The notes under the pieces: generated by a model
The model's input: only the letters and a program-made list of their open reading frames with translations
What the model was told of the DNA's origin: nothing
Database searches by the model: none
Position numbers and translations under genes: made by a program
Part shown: piece after piece, positions 11,199 through 21,438 of the stretch
Numbering within the stretch: the stretch's first letter is position 1
Layout of the letters: every line of letters begins with the position of its first letter
Assembly (NCBI GenBank): GCA_025200525.1
Contig: CM045761.1
Location: 80,009,551-80,073,550 of the forward strand
Length of the DNA: 64,000 nucleotides
Direction: 5' to 3'
From: Camellia lanceoleosa
Taxonomy: Eukaryota; Streptophyta; Magnoliopsida; Ericales; Theaceae

Positions 11199-12305
11199 GA
11201 ACTTGTGGGGGATAAGGTGACCATGTGATTAAGAGGATGAACCAGCTGCGGATGGCCCTCAGATTACTCCAAGACGTGGGAATGGCATGCACTGTTTTGA
11301 GCAATGTACAAATGCTGTTAATTTTGTATTTTGACTTGGGTATTGGGTCAGTTTTGTTGTTTTGTTTTGAGTCTGTCTTCTTGTTTTGAGTCAGTCTCTT
11401 TTGTTTTGGGTCTGTCTTGTTGTATCGAGTCAGTCCTGTTGTATAGGAGTCGGGTGATTCCGGGGGTGTTACCCCGAGTGTCACCATTTTGTTTTGCATT
11501 TGTTTTGTTTTGAGTCTGTTTCTGCCAGGGAGCCAGTTGTGCCAACAGATTTTGAATGAAACAGCAGTAATTTCCATGCTCTCGCATCTGCTTCTGCCGT
11601 GTGTTAGTTGTACCGAGATTTGAATGAAATGGCAGTGCATTCCACCTGCTCTCTTGTGCCTTGAAGTCATTGTAATGACCTGAGTTTTTCAAAACTTTTG
11701 AACACTGCGGTGAAAAACAAAGAGGAAGGAATTCCTCGGGATTTGCAAAACTTTGATCAAATGAGAGAAAGAGAGGCATGCTAAGCCCTTAATGATTGAG
11801 ATCATGCTTGTAAATGTGAGTACTGAGAAGGACCCTAGCTTTGATCCAGATTGATCCTACACTGTCTTCAGCGCGAGCGATTTGTCGCTTTCTTAAAAAC
11901 TTTCAAAAAAATGTTTTGCGCGGTTCTGCGAAGACATGTGTGGAATCGCTCTTGAGATTGTGCAGCCTAGGATCGCTCTCAGCCTCGAGACCCAACCCCT
12001 TTGCTTCCAAACCTTGAACTTGAATTCAGAAGGTTCAACGGTCAACTACAATGTAAAGCCTATGTGGCTGGATTTGAAGCAGCCCTCGAACATGAGGCAC
12101 CAAAGTCAGATCAAGAAGGTCAGACCTCATCAGAAGAAGCTTGCAAAGCTAGATCAGAAGCACCCCTCGAACTAGGGGCAAAAAAATGTCCGATGTGCTC
12201 CAAGAGCCAAAGGTGGATCTTTCTGCAAATCAATACAACAGCCACTCTCTTGGATACAGAGGGCTCCAATCTCAAAACCATTTGGCATGGACTTGTTACA
12301 CTTTT
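11199..12305 (+). other. Region of pol deletion in inner element
   Basis: Here protease, RT, RNase H and integrase should follow gag, but no catalytic motif is found in any frame. 11318-11560 is a run of short T/G-rich repeats around tgttttgagtc. A short frame at about 12030-12090 (KAYVAGFEAALEHEA) weakly recalls the RNase H segment of Tat elements, which would be the only pol remnant. The deletion appears to run from the gag end to near the 3' noncoding block. Confidence 0.55.
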
Positions 12306-12379
12306 ACCCTTCGAGAGGCTCGCTGGGCCGAAAACCCGGAAGGGCGACCCAGGCAAAAGTTAGAGCGAAGAAAAGAATG

Positions 12380-12423
<44 letters not shown>

Positions 12424-13199
12424 TGCAAAGATACAAAAATTCAAATAGGGAAAAAAAATGAAAAAGAGAAAAGAAAAAAAAGAAGAAGAAAAAGGAATGA
12501 AAAGAATAGAAAAAAAAGAAAAGAAAGAAGAACAAAGCTCGCAAGGTTGAAAACCTGCAACAGGCGCCTTGGCAAAAGTTAGAGCATAAAAAGGAGAGGT
12601 TAATACCCGAGTGTACCTTAACCCCCGAACTACGTAAGGCTTGATTCCCATGTTTGGGATACGTAGGCAACTACATTCTGAAGTCCAGCCCTAAAAACAC
12701 TTCAATTCATCGCGTCCATGCAATGGTTTTGGTCATCTCGCCTTCAGATCTCGAGAGTCTGGTTGTGTTCATCACTCGAGGATCGACTATAGTGTCTTCT
12801 TATCCAAACAAGGGGCAACTTTCCGCTGTTGCCATTCAACACCATGGCCGTTTCAAACAAGGGCAACTTTCCGCTGCCATACGCTCTCTTTAAGCAAGGG
12901 CAATTTTCCTTCGATCCGAGGTTGCGCATCTCAGAGTAGGTTTCATGTTAGTTGAGCAAGAACCATTTGCAAAATAGTTTTGAGAATTTTTAATGAGGTT
13001 GACTAGTTTTCTCGAAAATTATTTCATCTTTTTCCAAAAATCGACCATTTCTTGGGCCCAAAAGGAAAATTTTCAAGTTTCATAGCCCGACTTGCATGAT
13101 TTCAAATCAAAAATTGAACAGGCATGTTAATCTAACTCTCATTTTGGTCGAAATTGTTTTAGTATAAGGCAAAAATAAAAAAATGGTCAAAATGATGAA
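12306..13199 (+). other. Conserved 3' noncoding block of inner element
   Basis: This is the counterpart of 458-1083. It has the same two copies of the module ending ggcaaaagttagagc (about 12330-12366 and 12550-12584), here separated by an A-rich tract (12380-12540), and the same end in gggatacgtag at about 12656. The A-rich tract is absent from the outer copy (about 40 nt there), so it has expanded. F-rich or K-rich ORFs over it are artefacts. Confidence 0.7.
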
Positions 13200-13755
13200 G
13201 TAGGGGCACGGTTGAGTCAGGTGTTCTATCTTTTCCCCATCATCAACATACTTGCCAAGAAGGGCACTCTACCTGCCAGAAGGGGCACAACTAGGGTTAA
13301 CAACAAAAGGGCTGAAAGCTCTCGCACCCTCCAAGCAACGAGGTATTAAGCGAAGTGCGAAGCACGAGCTGGAATGGGGCAAGATATTCCATTCCATCAT
13401 CTGGACGAATCTTATCACGTCCAAACTCCCCAGCAAAGCATCATCAATCGATGTCAGCTGCAGATTTGCTACACACCCAAATGTAGCGCAACCCCTCTGT
13501 GGAAGGAATTCACTAGCTACATGCAGAAGAAGAAGGATCTAGCTGAATGCTAGGGGCCTGAGCCCACAACTTGCTGTTTATCCATCAACCACCCAGGGGA
13601 GGGATGAAAAATGAGAGATTGAAGAATAGAGAGATGTGCGATGAGAGCAAAAGTGAGAAAAGGGCTTTTTCAGAAAAACAGAGCTTGAGGGCCGAGTGAT
13701 GCGAGAATCACAAATAAGAAAGGATGGGAAACATACCCGGTGAAACAGGCTCACA
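13200..13755 (-). pseudogene. Remnant of antisense DUF7745-like gene in inner element
   Basis: The sequence aligns by eye with the outer element's antisense exon 2 and intron (1130-1820). Shared blocks include gagtcaggtg, the region of gggcacaact, and tttatccatcaacca...gggagggatgaaaaat followed by the AG-rich intron. Exon 1 is absent, the coding frames are broken, and the sequence diverges after about 13755. It shows that the antisense gene was an ancestral part of this element family. Confidence 0.6.
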
Positions 13756-14769
13756 TGCACGCCCGAGTGTCGTGTCTTTTTGTTTTATCTCGATCCTTGT
13801 TTTGAGTCGTCTCGAGTGTTACTCGATGTGTCTAGGTTATGTGCCTTTTGTTTTCTTGCTGAGTCGTAGTGTGCTGTATTCAATCGTAGGCTCAATACCC
13901 AGTTGAGAACTTATGCTCACTCTCAAATTCAAAAAATCGTTTTGTGCTCCGAATGCCGTGCCGTTCTCCACATTTGTGCAAAAAAAGAATTTGTTATTTC
14001 ATAAAACTGCAGGGTTCAACCCAGGTCATATGAAAACAGTAAAACCAGGACCTATCTGAAGCTATGAGTTTCGGGCTGCCAAGCAAAAGCAAAAGAGGAA
14101 AATGTCGGGCATCTGAGTTTGTTCCAACTTCAGTAAGTTCCGAGACTATACTCCGTGTGTACCTCTTGACTTCAGTCTTGCCAAAGTATGAGTGTCTACC
14201 TCTACCTCAAGCTCAAAATCAGGTCTACTTCAAGCGAATGGCGATCGAGTGCTCTCTGAGTACCATTCCTACCAGAGGCATCTTGGCCGTGTTTGCGATG
14301 AGTTCCTAGGAGACCAAGCTGACGGTGGAAACTAGAGTTCGAATGGCCGTGGCCTAGAACGCATAAGGTTCGGATTTCGAGACTAAAGTCTGGTTTAAAT
14401 ACCCAGGCGCCCTCGGCAGAAATCAGTATGGCAGCCCCATAGATTGAGGCAGATATGCACCTCAATCCGGATCTTGAACCAACCTAGTCTGTCACCCGTT
14501 GGAGAATAGGGAAAGTTGTGAGTATGATCAGAAGACAAGCGGCGTAGTGGCTCTACATGCAGATATTGTTACTTGTTAGCATTCGAGCCTTTGTCTTTGT
14601 GTGTTCAAGGTAAAGTGTTCGAAGAGCACGAGGGGAGATCCCCATCAGAGTAGAGCGGTTCACCGCCACTCACCTCATGAGGTGCTTTCTAAAAGCGCCG
14701 CTTTGTCCATTTATTGCTTCCCGTAAGCATCATGCATTGTATTGCATTGTACCTATCAAGTTTCTTTCT
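13756..14769. other. 3' UTR of inner element, unassigned
   Basis: About 1 kb without recognisable coding content. Short GAGTCG/TTTTG-rich pieces (13790-13880) resemble the repeats at 11318-11560. No antisense mobile-domain gene corresponding to that of the outer element is seen, so it was lost or never present here. Confidence 0.4.
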
Positions 14770-15890
14770 CATTTCACTCGGTGTATCAATCACACTTCAT
14801 TCACTTAGTGTATCAATCACACTCTCTTCACACTTTATCACACTTAGTATATCAATCATACTCATGTTCACTAAGTGCATCTATCCCACTTCGTGTTCAC
14901 ATTTAGTATATCAATCATACTCCTGTTCACTAAGTGCATCTATCCCACTTCGTGTTCACATTTAGTATATCAATCATACTCCTGTTCACTAAGTGCATCT
15001 ATCCCACTTCGTGTTCACACTTAGTATATCAATCATACTCCTGTTCACTAAGTGCATCTATCACACTTCGTGTTCACATTTAGTATATCAATCATACTCC
15101 TATTCACTAAGTGCATCTATCACACTTCGTGTTCACATTTAGTATATCAATCATACTCCTGTTCACTAAGTGCATCTATCACACTTCGTGTTCACATTTA
15201 GTATATCCATCATACTTGTTCACTAAGTGCATCTATCCCACTTCGTGTTCACATTTAGTATATCCATCATACTTGTTCACTAAGTGCATCTATCCCACTT
15301 CGTGTTCACATTTAGTATATCCATCATACTTGTTCACTAAGTGCATCTATCCCACTTCGTGTTCACATTTAGTATATCAATCATACTCCTGTTCACTAAG
15401 TGCATCTATCTCACTTCGTGTTCACCCTCAGTATATCTATCATACTTGTTCACTGAGTGCATCTATCACACTTTGTGCTTGCCTTTTGTGTATCCATCAC
15501 ACTTTGCTCACTTCATTCATTTAGTGTATCAATCACACTTTGTTCATATAGTGTATCTATCACACACTTGCTTTGTATCTATCACACTATGCCTACTTTA
15601 CGTATCTATCACATGCTCACTTTGTGTATCAATCACGCACGCTCGCTTTGTGTATCAATCACACACTTTCGCTTTGTGTATCAATCACACGCTCGCTTTG
15701 TGTATCAATCACACACTTTCTCTTTGTGCATCTATCACACTATGCTCATCTTGTGTATCCATCACGCTTTGCTTCATATAGTGTATCCATCACACTCGCT
15801 TCGCTTTGTATCTGTCACACATGTTCGTTTGGTGTATCAATCACACACGTTCGCTTTGTGTATCTATCACAAATGCACACTGTATTCACA
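14770..15890 (+). repeat. 3' UTR tandem repeat, about 60-bp unit
   Basis: The core (about 14867-15450) has around ten units of 57-60 bp with cactaagtgcatctatc(c/a)cac, ttcgtgttcacattt and agtatatc(a/c)atcatact. The flanks are more degenerate, built on gtgtatcaatcacac. Because the unit length is near a multiple of three, the array stays open in several frames, giving long false ORFs. The motif gtgcatctatcacac recurs in the outer element's 3' UTR (24939-25020). Tandem repeats in 3' UTRs of Ogre-type elements are known and can seed satellites. Confidence 0.85.
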
Positions 15891-16437
15891 GTGAGAATTG
15901 CAATAATTTTCTTACATCCTTTCTGCAATCCTTTCTGCATGAAATGTGGTTAGATTTGCATTCACTTGCCGACATTGCGTGTGTCGAACTTTTGGAATCA
16001 TAGGAATCACATAGAATATATGTTGTCGGCATATTGTTCTTGTTTCATTTCTCTATTTTTCAGGCACGATATTGTATGTACGGTTCATTTGAAATTTGGT
16101 CGAAGACTGCATTTAATCACAAGCAGTATCGTATCTTCTCCGTGTGAGACGCGACGAGGATTGAATGATTCTCCGCATTCCTAACTGTATGAAATGTAGT
16201 TGTTTGCTTTGCATCCTTGCTTAAAACTGTTGCATCTATTTGTCATACCTGCTTCATTACGCCTTTGCATTTGCATGATCATCCGCTTACTATCACTTTG
16301 CATTTGGCCCCTGTCATGCACATATCTCTGTTTATCTCGTATGTTTGTCTAAGTCTTGACCTTGTCAAAAATGGGTCGCCTCTGGCTTTGACATTCACTC
16401 CGTCACTTCTTGACTTCCGAGTTACAAAGAGGGCAAT
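15891..16437 (+). other. End of 3' UTR and polypurine tract of inner element
   Basis: Apart from the end, nothing distinctive is seen. 16425-16437 is the purine-rich caaagagggcaat directly before the 3' LTR, and the outer element has caaagaggggcaat at the same place (26098-26111). Both are preceded by a shared stretch including gggctttgacattcactc. Confidence 0.65.
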
Positions 16438-19400
16438 CAGAGACACCCCATTTTTCCCCGACCTTGAGACTCAGACGCCACCGGTTGAGTGCTCGGTGAT
16501 GTTGCATCAGGTGCTTGCTCAAGAGTTTGAGTCGCGCGGCGCCCGCCTCCGGACTCCAACCCTTTTCTCTACCTTGTCTCTTGCCATAACCAGGCTTGGT
16601 TTTCTCTGCTTTCTTTCCCGAGGGAAGGGAGTGGTCTCAGACTATCTCCCGGTGGTTTGCGTGCTGGGTCAGAGGCCATTCTGCCCATTTCGAGGCGGTT
16701 CGGCTTTGAGCCGTCGGCTGCCAGCCTCGGCTCGGGACTGCCCAACCATCTCCGAGTTCTCCGGTTTTTGGCATGTACCTTTGTTTTAGTGTTCCGAGGA
16801 ACCCTGGGGCCCCCGATGCCCACTTCGCAGCCGAACACCACTTCCGGTGCCCGACGACCCATTTTCGGAACCCCAAACCGAGCGGTTTTGGTCCCGAGCA
16901 TTCATTTCGCATCAGCCTTCTCCGGTTTTTGGCGGAGACCTCTGTTTTAATGTTCCGAGGAACACTGGGGCCCCTGATGCCCACTTCGCAGCCGAACACC
17001 ACTTCCGGTGCCCGGCGACCCATTTTCGGGCCCCGAACCTCGCGGTTTTGGCCCCGAGCATTCATTTCGCATCCATCTTCTCTGGTTTTTGGCAGGTACC
17101 TCTGTTTTGTCATTCCAGAGGACACTGGGGTCGCGGATACCCACTTCGCTGCCGAACACCACTTCCGACCATGACCATTTTCGGATCCCGATTTGGTTTG
17201 CTTTTGGCCTCAACGTTCATTTCTCATTAGTTTTTGTTCAAACTTGGCAGGTACCTCTGTTTCAACATCAGGAAGATCACTGGGGGGTGGGAGGCCAGCA
17301 ATTATCCCAGATAACCAGTTTCGCTCCTCCGGAGCCCGTTTTGTTCACTTCCGGGCCAATGTTGAACACCTTGGGGGCATTTTCTTCCAACCAAAGTTAC
17401 ATATCTGTGATGAGGGACAGGAGGACCCTACCAACCATGGTCGGCCGTGTGAGTTTCATTTTGGGCCTCCTTCAAGCTCTATGTTGTGACTCACTGCCTG
17501 TTGCCAATTTCCTACCTTGGAACCTTGTTGCACACATCTAGGAGGACACTTGGGTATGGTGGTCGGCCGAATTGTGCCTTTCATTTTTGGGCCTCTCCTT
17601 CAAGCTCTATGTTGTGACTCTGGTTCGGTGTTGCCAATTCCACCACAGGGCCTTATTCTACACACATGGGAGGACACTCTTGTATGGTGGTCGGCGAATT
17701 TTGAAGTTGATTTTTTGAGGTGGTGGGGCCATAGGAGGTGGTCGCCGGCCATGGTGGGTGGCCGGCCACCTTGAGCAAAACTACTGGCCGGGCCAGACTT
17801 GCTTCCACTGCTCCAAATTGTCCAAACCTTTTCAAAGTGTCTCCTCATCCTGGGACATTTCAGAGGGAAAGATTGGATGCTTTCCTCCCTTTACACCCCA
17901 TCTTCTTGCCTATTTGAAGGCCCTCCTCCTTCTTCAAGGTTAGAAATTTTGGTCTCAAGAACACTTAACCAAATTCCCTCATTTTCATAGCTTTAAACTC
18001 CAAAAAAGCTTCAAGTGTCAAGGCCATTCCTTCATCAACACCTAGCCTCACCATCCCTACCATCACTTCAGCAGCAAGGAGGTGAATTTCAGAGGTTGAG
18101 AAGCTACAAATCAGAGCCAAGAATCAAAGAAAGACAAGTCTTCAAGGGTAAGTCCTCAAAACCAACTTTTAGGGCATTTTCTTGATCCTTTTCTATACTT
18201 TAATTGGTTGAGAATTGGGGCTTCGACCCCTACTGCTTTTTGTGCAAAAAATGAGCCCCTCTACAACTTTGTAGAAGGGCACAACCTCATTTGGTGTTTG
18301 TATACACTAGTTCCTTCAATATTCTTCAAGTTGGTAACATTTTTGCATGCTAAAATTGACCTATTTGTGTTGGTTTTTGGGGGTCCGACCCCTTCTGATT
18401 TTAGCTTAAAATGAGCCTCTCTACAACATTGTAGATAGGCTCAACTTCATTTGGCCTTTGTATCTACCACCTCCTTCAAATTTCATCAAGTGTGCCACTT
18501 TTGTATGCAATTTTGACCTATTTGTGTTTGGTTTTAGGACTTCGACCCCTACTGGTTTTAGTCTTATTTTGACCCTCTTTACATGTTTCATGAAGAAGGT
18601 TTGGTCATTTGGTGTATAGATTGCATGTCTTAGGTTATACCCTCTTGTGACTACATTTTTGCCTTCTATTTCTAGCATATTTGTCTTATGATTTAGAGGC
18701 TGCCATCTTCTGAATATATGCTTATTTTTGGGCCCTTTCATGTTGTAGAAGAAATTTTTCTATTTGAATTTTCTATATACTACTTGCTTTGAAAGTCCTC
18801 TCTTTACCGTATTCTTGAGCTTTTGTTGCCATATCTATGCTTGCATTTTGGCCATGTTTATTACTAAAAATGCCATATTTGGGACTGCCTTGCTACTGTT
18901 CTTGCTGCCATGATCATATTTTGTATGTATAGCATGGCTATAGGCCATTTCGGGCTTAATTTCAGACTTTCGGATGAATGCATGCTTCGTGTGTCGTTGA
19001 TTTGTTTCGGCTGTTTTCCCTTTATTTAGGTGCTGAAATTCCATTACCATGCTTGCATATCATTTCCGGCCATTCAGATTATTTTTGCATTGCCTCGGTT
19101 TGCGTGCCCGTGTGCACGCACTTCGAGGCACTTCGTTTTTATCCGGCAGCCTATGTGAGTGTGGTTGAGGCCCTCTCATGTTGGCGTAAGCCCAATTTGC
19201 ATTTTCATGCTTGTATGCCATTGCCTCGATTTGCGTGTCCGCGGGCGCGCGTTTCGAGGCAGCTTTATTTTTTTACCCGACGGCCTCCTATGTGAGTGAG
19301 CTGAGGCTCTCCCATGTTGGTGTAAGTCCATCGTTGCATTTTTGTATGCCATTTGTATCATTTTTGCATTGCCTCGGTTTATGTGCGTGATTTCGAGGCA

Positions 19401-21433
19401 CTTCGCTGCGTTTATCCGGACGGCCTCCTATGTGAGTGAGCTGAGGCTCTCCCATGTTGGTGTAAGCCCATCGTTGCATTTCGTATGCCATTTGTATCAT
19501 TTTTGCATTGCCTCGGTTTGCGTGCCCGCGGGTACGCATTTCGAGGCACTTCGTTTTTATCCAACGGCATCTTATGTGAGTGCGACTGAGGTCCTCTCAT
19601 GTTAGTGTAAGCCCAATCTGCATTTTCCATGTCATTGGCATTGCGTATGCCTCCGCCTCGATTTGCGTGTCCGTGTGCACGCATTTCGAGGCAATCTATT
19701 TTATCCGATTTGCATCTCATTCATCATCGCCTCGGTTTGCGCGCCTGTGGGCACGCTTTTCGAGGCACTTTATTTTTATCCGATTCTCATCTCATATCAT
19801 TGCCTCGGTTTGCGCGCCTGTGGGCACGCTTTTCGAGGCACTTCATTTTTTATCCGTGTTGCATTCCACATCATCGCCTCGGTTTGTGTGCCCGCGTGCA
19901 CGCATTTCGAGGCATCTCAGTTTTGTCTCAATTCCCAGTCACTGACACTCCGGATCATCCATGATGGAGTTGGGTCTTGTTGTGTCCTCATTTGCATGCA
20001 CCCTATATTGAGTTGTGCATTTCGGTTCCTCGGCCATCATGCATCGGTATGCGTGATTGGTGGCACGAGGATCGAGGCATGCATATATTTGTGAAATACA
20101 TTGCTGTGCCCTTTTCCTGCTCTCTGTTACAGCAAAATCAAGAATCAACAGCTTTTCAGAGCGTAGCACGCATTTCGAGGTAAATTGCAAACAGAGGCTA
20201 ATTGGGGCATCGTCGTGGATTTCCGCGCCAGGCAGCTCCAACATACATCCGAAACAGAAGCGAGGCAGTCCCTGGCTTGCATGCCAGTTTTACCCTTCTT
20301 TATTTTATTAATTAATTTGTCAATTAATTAGAAATTTGTATATTTATTTCCGGACTGTACATTCTTTTATTCGATCAGATATTTATTCGACCCTGTGAGG
20401 GCACAACTGTAATAAGGGTGGGTGAGTGTGATGTATGTCTTCCAACCCCCATTTCTTTCTCCCTTTTATTTACCCGCTTTGAATGGTTAGATATAGGGCA
20501 TACTTCAATTAGCATATAGTATGACAGCATGTTTGCATCATTCATCTGTTTTGCACGCATGCTCTCGCGCATCATACAAACCGCATTGTATTTTCAATTC
20601 CAAATTGAATACGTGTTAGTTGTAGCATTTCATATGCCATATTTAGAATAGCCGAGCACGCTATAGTTTGCATTCTTGCATGTGTTGCATTAGGCATTTC
20701 TGTATACCTAGGATCATGCATGATTTCTAATCATTTTCTGTTTTGGCTTGGAGTACTCGGTGAGTTTTATGCTTTAGCATCCTTGCATGCGTGTGAGTGT
20801 TGCCATGATAGCATGCTTACCATGAGGCTAAATGCTTATGTGATATAACTGCCTTGAATGCCTGTGGGTGGAGGTTGAGTTATCTGAATTGGAGCAATTC
20901 ATCAATTGTTTGTTAAGCCCACTAGATTGTGGCAAAATCAGATTTTAAGCCTACTGCGGGTAGCAAACCATCTTTCACAAACAAACATGAGATGTTTAGT
21001 TCCAATTCGACGGCCCATTTATACTTGTTTGTCATGCGAGCATCACATAGTAACCTAGGCTAATAACCTAATAAGAGCATACAATGTTTTCAAAATCGAA
21101 TATCATGGTTAGTAGAGGCCCGCCTTTGCCCGAGCGAGAGGGGGTGCTCAGAATGTGACCTTCCCTAATCGTACCCAAGTTCCCGAGCCAACTTTGGTGA
21201 TGACGGACACGTGGCCTTTGGCACCGAAGTCGGGGTTTCCTAAATTTCCCATTTTAAAAATATTTAGGTGGCGACTACATATCCGCAAAGCAGTCCATGT
21301 TTGGCACTTCTTTTCAAAAAATCTGTTTTCCTTCAAAACGATTTGCCGGATTTGGACTCTTTGGTTCAAGATTTGGAACCACAACAAAAATCGAGTCCGA
21401 ACTGTAGCGAGGTCCCCCGCGGGCGTTGTTACA
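16438..21433 (+). repeat. 3' LTR of inner Tat/Ogre element
   Basis: About 4,996 bp, collinear with 3913-8918. Its first three bases (CAG) differ from the TGT of the 5' LTR while the next nine agree, so the boundary is set by alignment. It ends TTGTTACA followed by the CCGTC duplication. It contains the about 160-bp array (16760-17230) and the eight-unit hairpin array (19089-19914). Confidence 0.93.
19089..19914 (+). repeat. Hairpin repeat array in 3' LTR (eight units)
   Basis: This is the same array as in the 5' LTR. Most units keep both arms (TGCCTCG or CGCCTCG, then CGAGGCA) although their central loops vary, e.g. CCCGCGGGTACGC against CCCGTGTGCACGC. One unit (about 19370) has lost most of its loop but keeps both arms. 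Arm conservation against loop variation is consistent with selection for the structure before insertion. Confidence 0.8.
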
Positions 21434-21438
21434 CCGTC
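21434..21438 (+). repeat. Target-site duplication CCGTC (right)
   Basis: This is the exact partner of 3908-3912. The antisense mobile-domain exon resumes immediately to the right. Confidence 0.95.

Larger units (their letters stand above)
3913..21433 (+). mobile_element. Inner Tat/Ogre-type LTR retrotransposon, non-autonomous (about 17.5 kb)
   Basis: Two long direct repeats (3913-8918 and 16438-21433) flank a 7.5 kb interior and are bordered by a perfect 5-bp duplication CCGTC. The 5' LTR starts TGTAGACA and both LTRs end GTTACA. A PBS matching the tRNA-Arg-type primer follows the first LTR, and a purine tract precedes the second. The interior keeps a frameshifted gag (9665-11198), the conserved 3' noncoding block, a remnant of the antisense gene and a tandem-repeat 3' UTR. 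Protease, RT and integrase are missing, so mobility would need proteins from a relative. LTRs of 5 kb are characteristic of Ogre-like elements. It is inserted in an exon of the outer element's antisense mobile-domain gene. Confidence 0.93.

Noticed and set aside
12296..12670. Phe-rich ORFs of 115-124 codons
   Set aside because: They are translations of the A-rich tract at 12380-12540 in the complementary strand.
14770..15890. CRISPR-like regular array
   Set aside because: There are no unique spacers, the units are contiguous, and the context is a plant retrotransposon 3' UTR.
14714..15953. Several overlapping ORFs of 80-146 codons rich in Ser/His/Tyr
   Set aside because: They are translations of a tandem repeat whose unit length is close to a multiple of three; multiple frames are open at once and no domain is present.
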